23,266 nucleotides of DNA from Candidatus Methanovirga meridionalis. GTDB lineage: Archaea > Methanobacteriota > Methanobacteria > Methanobacteriales > Methanobacteriaceae. The DNA lies in NCBI GenBank assembly GCA_031289325.1, contig JAITPS010000109.1:1-23266 (forward strand), written 5' to 3'. Positions within the stretch are counted from its first letter, which is position 1. Each line of letters opens with the position of its first letter. Made by a program: the position numbers and the translations under genes. The notes beneath the pieces were generated by a model that saw only the letters and a program-made list of their open reading frames with translations, was not told where the DNA came from and ran no database searches. This document shows, in pieces, positions 8,176-15,650 of this stretch.

Positions 8176-10087
8176 GATAATGATCTCCATAGAAAGCTTT
8201 ATTTAATTTTTTAACTTTTTCACTTATATTAAATTGAGAATCATCAATTTCAGAAAAATTGACATATAGTTGATTTTTATTTAACATTTCACAAAGAATT
8301 TTCTTCTGTTCATCTGATGATAATGTTTTGAAATCATCTAAATTTTCATTAAACTTATTTATTTCTAAATTATAATTCAAAAAGTATTTTTTACACATTA
8401 ATTCCCAGATTTTCATTATTTCTTCGGTATTTTCAGATTTTTGAATAAATTTCATAGCTTCTTCGTTGAATTCCATCAATTCACAATAAACAAAACTACC
8501 TCCACCCCCCCAATTTATTGATTTTGAAATACCTCCATGTTCGCCATCTATTACCTTTTTAATTCTTTCAACAGTGATATTTTTGATATAATCCATTTGT
8601 TCAATACCTATATATTGTCGATTCAATTTATGTGCTGTAGCAACAGTTGTGCCACTACCTAAACAAAAGTCTAAAATAAGATCATTTTCTTTAGTCGTCA
8701 TTTCAAAAATGTACTTTATTAAATTTTCTGGTTTTGGATAATCGAAAACTTTTTCCCCAAACATTGCAGTTAAATCTTTTCCCCCTTCTTCTGTTGTTGA
8801 AACATTCACATTATTATCAATTAAATTTGGTGGAACTTCCTCTAAATAATTTTGTTTTTTATATGATAATACTATTGATTTAGAGCAATTAACAACAGTC
8901 TTTTTTTTCAATTCATCATTCAATTTTTCTTGTGTCCAAATAAAACGATTTTGAAAAATTGCTTCATTTTCATTTTTAAAATTTTTTACAATAACATCAT
9001 TCAATAAATGATTAGGATATTTTTCTGTTCCATATGTTCCTTTTTTAATATTTTTATTATTTATTTTAAAATTTATTGAATTAGGAGGAAAAATCAACTG
9101 TTTAAATGAGTTTTGAGGTTTAGTAAACGGATCATCACTTTTACTGAATTTCTTTACTCCTTTATATCGATTATTATTTTTCTTTTTCTCATAAGCTAAT
9201 ATATATTCAATATTTTTTTTTATTTTTAATGATAAATTTGGTGGAGTTGCAGATTTAAACCAGTTCCATTGTCCAACAAAATTTTCTTTTTCAAAAATTT
9301 CATCCATTAATACTTTTAAATATGCCTGTTCTCTATCATCACAGCTAACAAAAATCGCACCATCATCACATAGCAATTCTCTTGCAATTTCCAAACGATT
9401 TTTCATGAAAGTAAGCCAAGTAGAGTGATTAAATTTATCATTATACCTGAAACTATCATTATCAGTGTTATATGGAGGATCAATATAAATAAGTTTAACT
9501 CCTCCTTGTTTTTTTATCCATTCTTTTAAAGAATGGAGTGCAAGAAGATTATTACCTTTAATTATCAAATTATCGCTCTTTTCCAATTCCAAGACTTCAT
9601 GTTCTCCTTTAGTATCATATCTTTTGAAATTTGTTAAAACTTTTTTATCAAACAACATATCTATTTCGTCTTGTGCTAATGTTTCATTGAAAAAAATTTC
9701 GTTTCTTTTCTTATCTTCTTTGTTCATTCCACCTTCTAAAACACAATCTTTATATGGCCAAACTAATGAAACTTCTCCTCTTTCATTTAAAAACTTATTA
9801 TCAATATTCAAACCAATTTTGTTTTTAAATTTAGTGTAAGAATTATCTAAGAAACTTTTTTCATCCATATATTCAATAAATTTATTAGAGTCAAATACTA
9901 AATATTCATCAATTTGATGAAAAAATAATTCTTTAATTTGTTTATCTTTAATAAGAAGTTGGATTAATTTTCTATCACATTTAAGAGTAGCATTGATAAC
10001 TTCATTTTTAATTAAATCATTATTTTCGTCAATAAAATTATCCTCTTCTTTTAAAATATTTATTAACTTCTCATAGAAATTTGACAT
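8168..10087 (-). CDS. mod: Type III DNA methyltransferase, Mod subunit (N6-adenine)
   Basis: DNA adenine-N6 methyltransferase that recognises the target for the whole type III system and protects host DNA. In the 639-aa protein the catalytic motif IV DPPY (in LIYIDPPYNTDNDSF) precedes the SAM-binding motif I (LDFCLGSGTTVATAHKL, then YIGIEQ). This is the beta-class order, with the target recognition region lying between them. A conserved late segment INWGGGGSFVYCEL is also present. Start chosen at ATG 10087, with GGTG 10 bases upstream; a longer reading from 10165 adds only a hydrophobic, non-conserved leader. The WGGGG stretch is encoded with a run of seven G (plus-strand C run about 8505-8511), notable in so AT-rich a gene. 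Recognition sequence not deducible. Promoter candidate at 10140-10199. Confidence 0.93.
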   Translation of the reverse strand: MSNFYEKLINILKEEDNFIDENNDLIKNEVINATLKCDRKLIQLLIKDKQIKELFFHQIDEYLVFDSNKFIEYMDEKSFLDNSYTKFKNKIGLNIDNKFLNERGEVSLVWPYKDCVLEGGMNKEDKKRNEIFFNETLAQDEIDMLFDKKVLTNFKRYDTKGEHEVLELEKSDNLIIKGNNLLALHSLKEWIKKQGGVKLIYIDPPYNTDNDSFRYNDKFNHSTWLTFMKNRLEIARELLCDDGAIFVSCDDREQAYLKVLMDEIFEKENFVGQWNWFKSATPPNLSLKIKKNIEYILAYEKKKNNNRYKGVKKFSKSDDPFTKPQNSFKQLIFPPNSINFKINNKNIKKGTYGTEKYPNHLLNDVIVKNFKNENEAIFQNRFIWTQEKLNDELKKKTVVNCSKSIVLSYKKQNYLEEVPPNLIDNNVNVSTTEEGGKDLTAMFGEKVFDYPKPENLIKYIFEMTTKENDLILDFCLGSGTTVATAHKLNRQYIGIEQMDYIKNITVERIKKVIDGEHGGISKSINWGGGGSFVYCELMEFNEEAMKFIQKSENTEEIMKIWELMCKKYFLNYNLEINKFNENLDDFKTLSSDEQKKILCEMLNKNQLYVNFSEIDDSQFNISEKVKKLNKAFYGDHYHV

Positions 10088-10139
10088 AATATAGCACCAA
10101 ATAAAAAAAATTAGTAAAATAATTACAATATAAATTTGA

Positions 10140-10199
10140 CTTTTATCATATATAAAAATTATCAATTGTTGTATGAAACTTGAATTTTGGCAAAAAGCA
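10140..10199 (-). promoter_or_regulatory. Candidate mod promoter with conserved upstream motif
   Basis: On the minus strand, a TATA-like sequence (TTTTTATATATGATAAAAG, plus-strand 10140-10158) lies about 55 nt before the mod start. Directly upstream of it is GCTTTTTGCCAAAATTCAAG followed by TTTCATACAACAATTG (10163-10199). This resembles CTTTTCGCAAAAATTTGAG followed by TTTCATTGTACAATT at 18662-18696, which is also just upstream of a TATA-like sequence. A shared regulatory site is inferred. The rest of the 10088-10477 gap shows only AT-rich sequence and no convincing gene. Confidence 0.4.
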
Positions 10200-10477
10200 T
10201 GGTTTTAAATTTTCTTTAAATTTAATTTTTTTAATTAAATTTCTTATTCTTAAGAAATAATTAAAATAAAACATTTAGATTTTAAATTGATAAAAATATA
10301 AAGAATAATTTAAAAATTAAAATATTTTGAAAATACCAAAAATTTGGGTCTTGACTATAATATTTCAAGTACATGTAAACTACTATGTCAGTTTTGTATT
10401 TTTAAGAGAAAAATTATTACTCAATGTAAATTTAATTCTTTTAATTCGAACCAAAACATATTTAATTATTACAAAAT

Positions 10478-11479
10478 TTAAAGAAGTATGGCATCTTTTT
10501 TTGGTTGATTAACTGACTTATTTTCATATAAAACTTGTCCAAGTTCTTCTAATTTGTTTATTCCTTTAATTTCTTCTTTAAATAAAGGTATTTGAAATAT
10601 TGTTTTGTCATGAAATTTTTGATTTATTAGTCCTATATGTTTTTGTTGTATTTTATATCTTGATTGACAAAAATCACAGTTATCAATATCTGGCATTACC
10701 TGATTTATAATTATATTATCAACATTCATATTATATTTTTTTAATGATTCTATTCCTCGTTCTGACTCATAAATAGACATTTCCTCTGGTATTACAACCA
10801 TTTTGAATGTAGTTTGTTCTGGATCACTCATGACTTTTCGTGCTTCTTCTATTTTTCTTTTTGTTTCTTCAAGTTCTAATTGTTCCTTATCCTCATCATC
10901 TGCAAAAGGTATTAAATTCTTAAATGTACTTTTTACTGATGATAACTTAGATTTAACTTTCAACATTTTTCCAACCCATGATTCCATTAAATCTGGGAAA
11001 GACAAAAATCTTAAGGTATGACCTGTAGGTGCAGTATCAAAAACTACTACATCATACTCATTTGTTGTCATTACTCGAAGAAATATTTCAAATGCTGCAG
11101 CTTCATCTGCTCCTGGTGCTGAAGATGCTAAATCAAGTTGGTCTTCAAGCATGTCTAATCCCATTGCTTGTTGTGAATCAGCAATAGATTTTTTATTCCT
11201 TAATTCCTCTTGTTGTCTTGCCATTGCTACTTCTGGATCAATTTCAACTGCATATAAGTTGGACATTATTAATTTTGGATCTGGACCTATGTAAGTTTCA
11301 AGTGAGTCTGATAGTGAATGTGCTGGATCTGTTGAAACTAATAAAGTTTTTCTATTATGTTTAGCTAACCATATAGCTGTTGCTGAAGATATTGAAGTTT
11401 TTCCAACTCCTCCTTTCCCACCAACAAAAACAAATGTAGTTCTCCCGTCTTTAAATTTAAATAAATCTTCTATTCCCAT
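10478..11479 (-). CDS. arsA: Get3/ArsA-family ATPase
   Basis: Soluble P-loop ATPase of the ArsA/TRC40/Get3 family. In archaea it most likely works as a Get3-type chaperone for tail-anchored membrane proteins, not as an arsenite pump subunit. The 333-aa protein has a single ATPase unit: deviant Walker A GKGGVGKT (residues 21-28), switch I TDPAHSLSDS and switch II DTAPTGHTLR. The methionine-rich stretch QQAMGLDMLEDQL matches the client-binding insert region of archaeal Get3 proteins. CDFC (about residue 265) is the Zn-binding CxxC that joins the Get3 dimer. Start at ATG 11479, six bases after GGTGA; a GTG nine bases further up would overlap that site. No arsR or arsB gene is nearby, which favours the targeting role. 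The left end of dispersed element copy C begins only about 25-30 bp upstream, so the promoter is probably inside it. Confidence 0.88.
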   Translation of the reverse strand: MGIEDLFKFKDGRTTFVFVGGKGGVGKTSISSATAIWLAKHNRKTLLVSTDPAHSLSDSLETYIGPDPKLIMSNLYAVEIDPEVAMARQQEELRNKKSIADSQQAMGLDMLEDQLDLASSAPGADEAAAFEIFLRVMTTNEYDVVVFDTAPTGHTLRFLSFPDLMESWVGKMLKVKSKLSSVKSTFKNLIPFADDEDKEQLELEETKRKIEEARKVMSDPEQTTFKMVVIPEEMSIYESERGIESLKKYNMNVDNIIINQVMPDIDNCDFCQSRYKIQQKHIGLINQKFHDKTIFQIPLFKEEIKGINKLEELGQVLYENKSVNQPKKDAILL

Positions 11480-11502
11480 ATTTTTCACCTACAATATATA
11501 AT

Positions 11503-11845
11503 GGTTTGATAAAGTTCTTAATAAATAACTTTTTTAAAAATAAATGTTATTAAAAAATATTATTTGAAATTTATTTATTTTATTTGAAATTTATTTATTT
11601 TATTTGAAATTTATTTATTTTATTTGAAATTTATTTATTTTATTTGAAATTTATTTATTTTATTTGAAATTTATTTATTTTATTTAAAATTTATTTATAT
11701 TTATTAAAATTTAAAATTATAGATTTTTATAAACTGATATTTGAAATTTGAAATTAAATAATTTAATAAAAAAAATTCATTAAATAAGTTAATAAAAAAA
11801 TTCATAGTTCAAAATTTAAGAGCTTTTCCATGATGAATGTATTTT
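11503..11845 (+). repeat. Dispersed intergenic element, copy C
   Basis: The left end GGTTTGATAAAGTTCTTAA, then TAAATAACTTTTTTAAAAATAAAT, starts at about 11503. The right end TTCAAAATTTAAGAGCTTTT, then CCATGATGAATGT, lies at about 11808-11840. The ends are imperfect inverted repeats of each other around AAAGTTCTTAA (left) and TTAAGAGCTTTT (right). Between them is a 20-bp tandem array (11561-11700) and a run of TTTAATAAAAAAATTCAT-like repeats. No coding potential. Confidence 0.75.
11561..11700. repeat. 20-bp tandem repeat, 7 copies
   Basis: The unit TATTTGAAATTTATTTATTT is repeated seven times; the first six copies are identical and the last has two changes. The array lies inside dispersed element copy C, upstream of the Get3 gene. 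This unit differs from the interiors of the other element copies. Confidence 0.97.
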
Positions 11846-11900
11846 AAATTATCCATTAATTATGATATCTTTAATTAAGATTTTCCAAAATATAATTTTT

Positions 11901-11965
11901 AAAACATGACTAACTTTTAAAACAAGACTAACTTTTAAAGCAGGACTAACTTCTAAAGCATGATA
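11901..11965. repeat. 18-bp tandem repeat, 3.5 copies
   Basis: The unit AAAACATGACTAACTTTT is repeated at 11901, 11919 and 11937 with few changes, with a partial copy from 11955. It sits just outside copy C of the dispersed element, 30-90 bp beyond the stop codon of the DUF169 gene. Confidence 0.9.
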
Positions 11966-11993
11966 TAAATCATTTATTATTATTGTTATTTAT

Positions 11994-12689
11994 TCAATCT
12001 TTTTTCATTAGATTTAAAGCTGTGACAGTGCAACCAATATTTTCACCATTTAAACCTATTATTAATTCACTATCATTAAATTTTGCAAATTTTCTTGAAC
12101 CAGAACATGCCAAAGTAATATTAGGATTTTTTGTTGTGTATGGTCCTGCTACTGCATCACCACAAACAGACTGAATTCCTGCAAAATTAGCTTCAACCCT
12201 ACCACCTAAAGTATAAACAATAGCTTGAGAAACTAACATGCCTTGTTTTGGATTAGTAATCATGATGATTATATCTGCTTGGAAATTTGCTAATTCGAGT
12301 GGAGAGTATAATATTGCAAAGATTTTAGAGTCGATTTTAGGTACTCTATCCATTGTTCTTTTTCCAGAACCTACAGTTTTAAACCTGCCTAATTTATAAT
12401 AGAATTCACCAGTTTCAATTTTTATTGGAATATCCTCTAATCCTAAAACTGCTGAACCACCTTTACAACTTTGGTCTTCAGATATTGCATAGAACTTTTT
12501 ACCAAGTGAGGCTTCTTTCACCATTTCACAATGTCTTGCTTTTCTATCTATTCTTTCAAATTCTTTAGATATTTCTTCCTTGTAAAATACAAGCTTAATA
12601 GCTATTGGGGAGTTATTTAATCCTAAATTATTTTTTAATTCCTGACTTATAAATTCATTATCTTTTAAAATACCATTCTCTTTATTCAT
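11994..12689 (-). CDS. DUF169 family protein
   Basis: Protein of the DUF169 family, 231 aa, of unknown biochemical function; members are common in methanogens and other anaerobes. Family-like features are the N-terminal SPIAIKLVF and the conserved cysteine segments RHCEMVKEA and DQSCKGGSAVLGL. A C-terminal half follows with ANFQADIIIMITNP, QSVCGDAVAGPYT, ACSGSRKFA and GENIGCTVTAL. The several conserved Cys residues hint at metal or redox chemistry, but this is inference. No signal peptide or membrane helix. Start at ATG 12689, with GAGG ten bases upstream; an earlier in-frame start at 12713 lies within the duplicated leader. It stands alone on the minus strand between two dispersed elements, with its own TATA-like promoter at 12743-12753. 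Confidence 0.85.
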   Translation of the reverse strand: MNKENGILKDNEFISQELKNNLGLNNSPIAIKLVFYKEEISKEFERIDRKARHCEMVKEASLGKKFYAISEDQSCKGGSAVLGLEDIPIKIETGEFYYKLGRFKTVGSGKRTMDRVPKIDSKIFAILYSPLELANFQADIIIMITNPKQGMLVSQAIVYTLGGRVEANFAGIQSVCGDAVAGPYTTKNPNITLACSGSRKFAKFNDSELIIGLNGENIGCTVTALNLMKKD

Positions 12690-12696
12690 AGATTTT

Positions 12697-12738
12697 TCCT
12701 CTTTTAAATACATTAATTCCTCTTTTAAATACCTTAAT
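12697..12738. repeat. 21-bp duplication containing the DUF169 ribosome binding site
   Basis: TCCTCTTTTAAATACMTTAAT occurs twice head to tail (12697-12717 and 12718-12738, one mismatch). On the transcribed strand each copy carries AAAGAGGA, so the leader of the DUF169 mRNA has two Shine-Dalgarno-like sites; only the one nearer the ATG is well placed. Confidence 0.9.
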
Positions 12739-12742
12739 AATC

Positions 12743-12753
12743 TTTATTTATAG
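12743..12753 (-). promoter_or_regulatory. TATA-like box of the DUF169 gene
   Basis: CTATAAATAAA on the minus strand, about 55 nt before the start codon, is the best TATA-like sequence upstream of the gene. Transcription from it would begin just upstream of, or within, the 21-bp duplication. Confidence 0.45.
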
Positions 12754-12794
12754 GTTAATGAAAAGTTTGATAAAATAAATTATTGGTGCTTGTT

Positions 12795-13006
12795 ATATTC
12801 ATTATGGAAAAATTTTTAAATTTTAAAAAGATAACTTTTTTTATTAATTTATTGATTTTAAATATTAATTTATAAAAATCCATAATTTTAAATTTTAAAT
12901 AATATAAACTTATTTTAATTAATATAATTAATTTTAAATCAATATTTTTCAATAATATCTATTTTAAAATAGCTATTTATTAAAAACTTTATCAAAACCA
13001 CTATTA
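12795..13006 (-). repeat. Dispersed intergenic element, copy D (reversed)
   Basis: The right end in reverse (ATTCATTATGGAAAAATTTTTAAATTT, about 12796-12822) and the left end in reverse (CTATTTATTAAAAACTTTATCAAAACCACTATT, about 12973-13005) bound a 0.2-kb AT-rich interior. The interior shares AATATAAACTTATTTTAATTAATATAATTAATTTTAAAT (12900-12938) with copy E. A short minus-strand ORF across this region is not a gene. Downstream, 13007-13203 has no gene, but GTTCATTTTATTTT near 13038 resembles the start of the promoter modules at 187 and 21583. Confidence 0.7.
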
Positions 13007-13203
13007 TTATTAAGTAAATTTTTATATTTTATTATGTTCATTTTATTTTATAATATTTTGTTTATAAAAGAAGTATAATTATTAGAGATTTAAGTGAAAT
13101 TAAGTTTTTAAATTTCATCAAAGCATTTACTCTAATATTCCAGTTTTAATCCTATATAAAAATTGGATGATATTACATTATAATCATTCCATAATATCCT
13201 CAT

Positions 13204-13794
13204 CTAAACAATTTTATCATTGTTTCTATCTTCATTTTTTTCTGTCTTGTTCTTTTTTGATTTGGTGTTCTTTTTTGATTTGGAATTTAATTTTTCTTCA
13301 TTAGGCTTCGATGAGTCAATATTATCTAAAGATTTAAAAATAGAAGCAGAAAAATAATTTTTTGCAAATAAACGGATAAAAGATAATCCTAAAATAATAA
13401 AACCAACCAATCCTATTAAAACATCAAATATTCCACTTTCTTCAAAAGATACATTGTCTACAATTTTTTCAGAGGTTTTTGAAAATAAGATAACTGCAAT
13501 TATAACTAAAATTAATCCAAGTACAACTCCTAAAATAGCTATAATAGGATATTTTCTTTTCATATCATTTTTTGAAAATGAACTTAATTTTTCAGCGATA
13601 AAAATTTCATGATCATCTTCTTTATCTATATTTTCATCACAATGATATTTTTCATCAGATTCATTAAACTCTTCCAATTTATCTTTATAATATTTATCAA
13701 GATCAGATTCACTTAAAATTTTTTCATCAGAATCGGATTCAAAAGATTTAGAAAAATCCTTATTTGAATTATCAGATTTTTTATCACTCGACAT
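13204..13794 (-). CDS. Hypothetical two-helix membrane protein
   Basis: Unrecognised 196-aa protein. It has a highly charged, Ser/Asp/Glu/Lys-rich N-terminal half of about 75 residues with little predicted globular structure. Two hydrophobic helices follow (IIAILGVVLGLILVIIAVILF, about residues 78-98, and a second from IFDVLIGLVGFIILGLSFI). A very lysine-rich C-terminal tail (KSKKNTKSKKNKTEKN) ends the protein. The layout suggests a membrane anchor with both charged tails on the cytoplasmic side. Start at ATG 13794, with GGTG five bases upstream; the frame also opens four codons earlier. It lies 25 bp after the transcription factor S stop, so it is probably co-transcribed. The function is unknown. 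Confidence 0.7.
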   Translation of the reverse strand: MSSDKKSDNSNKDFSKSFESDSDEKILSESDLDKYYKDKLEEFNESDEKYHCDENIDKEDDHEIFIAEKLSSFSKNDMKRKYPIIAILGVVLGLILVIIAVILFSKTSEKIVDNVSFEESGIFDVLIGLVGFIILGLSFIRLFAKNYFSASIFKSLDNIDSSKPNEEKLNSKSKKNTKSKKNKTEKNEDRNNDKIV

Positions 13795-13819
13795 ATAACA
13801 CCACATTTTAATAATTTAA

Positions 13820-14134
13820 TTAATCATATTCTCTCCAAGTGTGCTTACATTCAGTACATCTTAAAAATCTGGTTTCAGCTTCATCAGCACTACGAGTTTG
13901 CTTAAGCCACCAATATGCCTTACCATTACTACATTTAGGGCAGACTTCATTAGTAGTTGGAAGAGTAGCTATTTCTTCACCTTGCATTACAACATTATTA
14001 TTTGATGAAATCTTTTCAGATACAGAATATTGCGAAGCTTCTTCGGTACTTAAGTTTTTTTCAAATCCACATTTGCACTTAAGTTTATCATTATTAGGGA
14101 GCATCATTGCTCCACATTTAGGACAGAAATCCAT
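13820..14134 (-). CDS. tfs: Transcription factor S (TFS, TFIIS-like cleavage factor)
   Basis: Archaeal RNA polymerase cleavage factor that rescues backtracked polymerase by stimulating transcript cleavage. The 104-aa protein has the normal TFS layout: an N-terminal zinc ribbon (C4, C7, C20, C22), a linker of about 35 residues, and a C-terminal TFIIS-type ribbon (C65, C68, C93, C96). The catalytic acidic pair D84-E85 lies in TRSADEAETRF. All metal and catalytic residues are present, so this is an active TFS and not an inhibitory paralogue. The ribosome binding site GAGG lies eight bases before ATG 14134. It heads a two-gene unit with the downstream membrane protein. Confidence 0.95.
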   Translation of the reverse strand: MDFCPKCGAMMLPNNDKLKCKCGFEKNLSTEEASQYSVSEKISSNNNVVMQGEEIATLPTTNEVCPKCSNGKAYWWLKQTRSADEAETRFLRCTECKHTWREYD

Positions 14135-14205
14135 ATTTTCCTCATATTTAAATTTATTTAATTTACACTTTTAATTATTAAATAGTAATTTTTTGATAGA
14201 AATTT

Positions 14206-14335
14206 AGTTCTTTAAAATATCATTTAAAACTAGTTCTTTAAAATACCATTTAAAACTATTTCTTTAAAATATCATTTAAAATTAGTTCTTTAAAATATCA
14301 TTTAAAACTATTTCTTTAAAATATCATTTAAAATT
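14206..14335. repeat. 26-bp tandem repeat, left array, 5 copies
   Basis: Units of the form (A)TTTCTTTAAAATATCATTTA followed by AAATT start at 14206, 14232, 14258, 14284 and 14310, with variants AGTTC and AAACT. The same unit occurs in four copies at 14770-14873 on the other side of element copy E. The array lies 70-200 bp upstream of the transcription factor S start and may contain its promoter region. Confidence 0.97.
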
Positions 14336-14339
14336 ATGG

Positions 14340-14769
14340 TCATTATGCTAAAGTTCTTAAATTTTGATTGATAAATTTTTTTATTAAATTATTCAATTTT
14401 AAATTTTAATTTATTAAATTATATAATTTTAAATTTTATTTTACCAAATTATTTAATTTCAAATTTTAAATAATATAAACTTATTTTAAATAATATAATT
14501 AATTTTAAATAAATATATTTTAATAATAAATAAATATATTTTAATAATATTTAATTTTAAATTTTAATTTATTAAATTATTTAATTTCAAATTTTAATTT
14601 ATCAAATTATTTAATTTCAAATTTTAATTTATCAAATTATTCAATTTCAAATTTTAAATAATATAAACTTATTTTAATTAATATAATTAATTTTAAATAA
14701 ATAAAATATATTTTAATAATATTTAATTTTAAAAAAATTATTTATTAAGAAATTTATCAAAGCTACTAT
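14340..14769 (-). repeat. Dispersed intergenic element, copy E (reversed, 0.43 kb)
   Basis: The reversed right end (TCATTATGCTAAAGTTCTTA, then AATTTTGATT, 14340-14371) and the reversed left end (TTATTTATTAAGAAATTTAT, then CAAAGCTACTAT, about 14738-14769) enclose an interior built largely from a 30-bp unit (AATTTATCAAATTATTTAAT followed by TTCAAATTTT). A block AATATAAACTTATTTTAAWTAATATAATTAA (about 14472-14502 and 14658-14688) occurs twice and is shared with copy D. The 26-bp array lies on both sides. No coding potential. Confidence 0.75.
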
Positions 14770-14873
14770 ATTTCTTTAAAATATCATTTAAAATTATTTC
14801 TTTAAAATATCATTTAAAATTATTTCTTTAAAATATCATTTAAAATTATTTCTTTAAAATATCATTTAAAATT
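14770..14873. repeat. 26-bp tandem repeat, right array, 4 copies, overlapping NUDIX 3' end
   Basis: Four identical copies of the 26-bp unit start at 14770, 14796, 14822 and 14848. The last copy encodes the C-terminal residues of the NUDIX protein (ILNDILKK) on the minus strand, and the stop codon falls at the junction to the next copy. Confidence 0.97.
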
Positions 14874-15250
14874 ATTTCATGATCAAAAGCTAAATTTAAT
14901 GATGATAAATCATTTTTTGTAAAAATTTTAGCATCAATTGCATCATCGTTTGCTTTTAAATTTTTAAAATCACCTTTAGCTAAATATACAATGGTTACTG
15001 TGTGACCTCTCGGGTCTCTATCAATTTTTGAATAAACATTGAATAATTTTTTTAATTGAACATCAATATTGGTTTCTTCTTTGGCTTCACGTACAGCTCC
15101 ATTTTCAACGGTTTCACCATAATTTAAGTAACCACCTGGCAGTGCCCAGTGATCTTTATAAGGATTATTTTTCCTTTTAATTAAAATAAACTCATTTTTG
15201 TCATTAATTATAAAAATATCTGTTGTAATTGACTGTTTTTTACAATTCAA
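14846..15250 (-). CDS. NUDIX hydrolase
   Basis: Small NUDIX hydrolase, 134 aa, expected to hydrolyse a nucleoside diphosphate linked to another group (for example ADP-ribose or an oxidised nucleotide). The Nudix box is intact: G40-x5-E46-x7-R54-E55-x2-E58-E59 in GGYLNYGETVENGAVREAKEET, preceded by HWALPGG. The segment DRDPRGHTVTIVY after the box is common in ADP-ribose pyrophosphatase-like members; the substrate is otherwise open. The reading frame opens at TTG 15250 just after GTGAT, so a non-ATG start is likely. The last nine or so codons lie inside a 26-bp tandem repeat that continues past the stop, so the C-terminus may differ from that of relatives. It follows rpoL in the same direction, about 100 bp downstream. 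Confidence 0.88.
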   Translation of the reverse strand: MNCKKQSITTDIFIINDKNEFILIKRKNNPYKDHWALPGGYLNYGETVENGAVREAKEETNIDVQLKKLFNVYSKIDRDPRGHTVTIVYLAKGDFKNLKANDDAIDAKIFTKNDLSSLNLAFDHEIILNDILKK

Positions 15251-15298
15251 ATTATCACATGTTAATTAATTAAAATTCATATTAATAAAATAAATATA

Positions 15299-15364
15299 AG
15301 TTAAATTAATCATTAATTGAAGTTAAATTAATCTTTAATTGAAGTTAAATTAATCTTTAATTGA
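15299..15364. repeat. 22-bp tandem repeat, 3 copies, overlapping rpoL 3' end
   Basis: AGTTAAATTAATCTTTAATTGA is repeated at 15299 (one change), 15321 and 15343. On the minus strand the last copy contains the final codons and stop of rpoL (IKD-stop), so the gene's 3' end is the repeat unit. Confidence 0.95.
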
Positions 15365-15631
15365 TTCAATTAATTTCTTAAATTCATTAGTCGTATCTTT
15401 TACTTTTTTAGCTGCTGTTAAAAGAGATTTTTTAGGTGATTTTTTAGTATTTGTTTTAATTGTTATTATTGGATTTCCAATAAGAGGATGGTCAATACAA
15501 TACACAGCATACTTTACATCATCATTTTCCATTAGATACTTTCTTAAAATATTACAAATACTATGAGATTCGCCAGGAACATCTATTTCTAATTCAGTCT
15601 TAATATCTTTTCTAACTATAATATCTTCCAT
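15350..15631 (-). CDS. rpoL: DNA-directed RNA polymerase subunit L (Rpo11)
   Basis: Small subunit of archaeal RNA polymerase, homologous to eukaryotic Rpb11 and the bacterial alpha N-terminal domain. It pairs with Rpo3 in the assembly platform. The 93-aa length is normal. Recognisable parts are ELEIDVPGESHSICNILRKYL, the dimerisation helix region, and YAVYCIDHPLIGNPIITIKT. The C-terminal helix is lysine-rich. Start at ATG 15631, seven bases after GGTGA; an upstream in-frame ATG at 15661 would overlap the csl4 stop and adds an atypical leader. It lies 19 bp after csl4, forming an exosome/polymerase operon of a kind common in archaea. Confidence 0.93.
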   Translation of the reverse strand: MEDIIVRKDIKTELEIDVPGESHSICNILRKYLMENDDVKYAVYCIDHPLIGNPIITIKTNTKKSPKKSLLTAAKKVKDTTNEFKKLIESIKD

Positions 15632-15650
15632 TATATTCACCTTAATAATC

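Noticed and set aside
10327..10512. 61-codon plus-strand frame between mod and the Get3 gene
   Set aside because: It starts at TTG with no ribosome binding site, resembles no family and overlaps the Get3 gene end; treated as chance.
10478..11479. Arsenic resistance operon
   Set aside because: Only the ArsA-like ATPase is present; the single ATPase unit, CxxC motif and Met-rich segment fit Get3, and no arsB, arsR or arsD gene is nearby.
12755..12952. 65-codon minus-strand frame upstream of the DUF169 gene
   Set aside because: Composed almost only of Ile, Lys, Leu, Phe and Asn from the AT-rich element copy D; no ribosome binding site.
13839..14174. 111-codon plus-strand frame opposite transcription factor S
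   Set aside because: Antisense shadow of a clearly conserved zinc-ribbon gene. The same applies to the short antisense frames inside res, mod, arsA, DUF169, rbr, nadX and the ABC ATPase remnant.
14206..14873. Repeat arrays as a possible CRISPR
   Set aside because: The units are directly adjacent with no unique spacers, are not palindromic, and there are no cas genes in the window.
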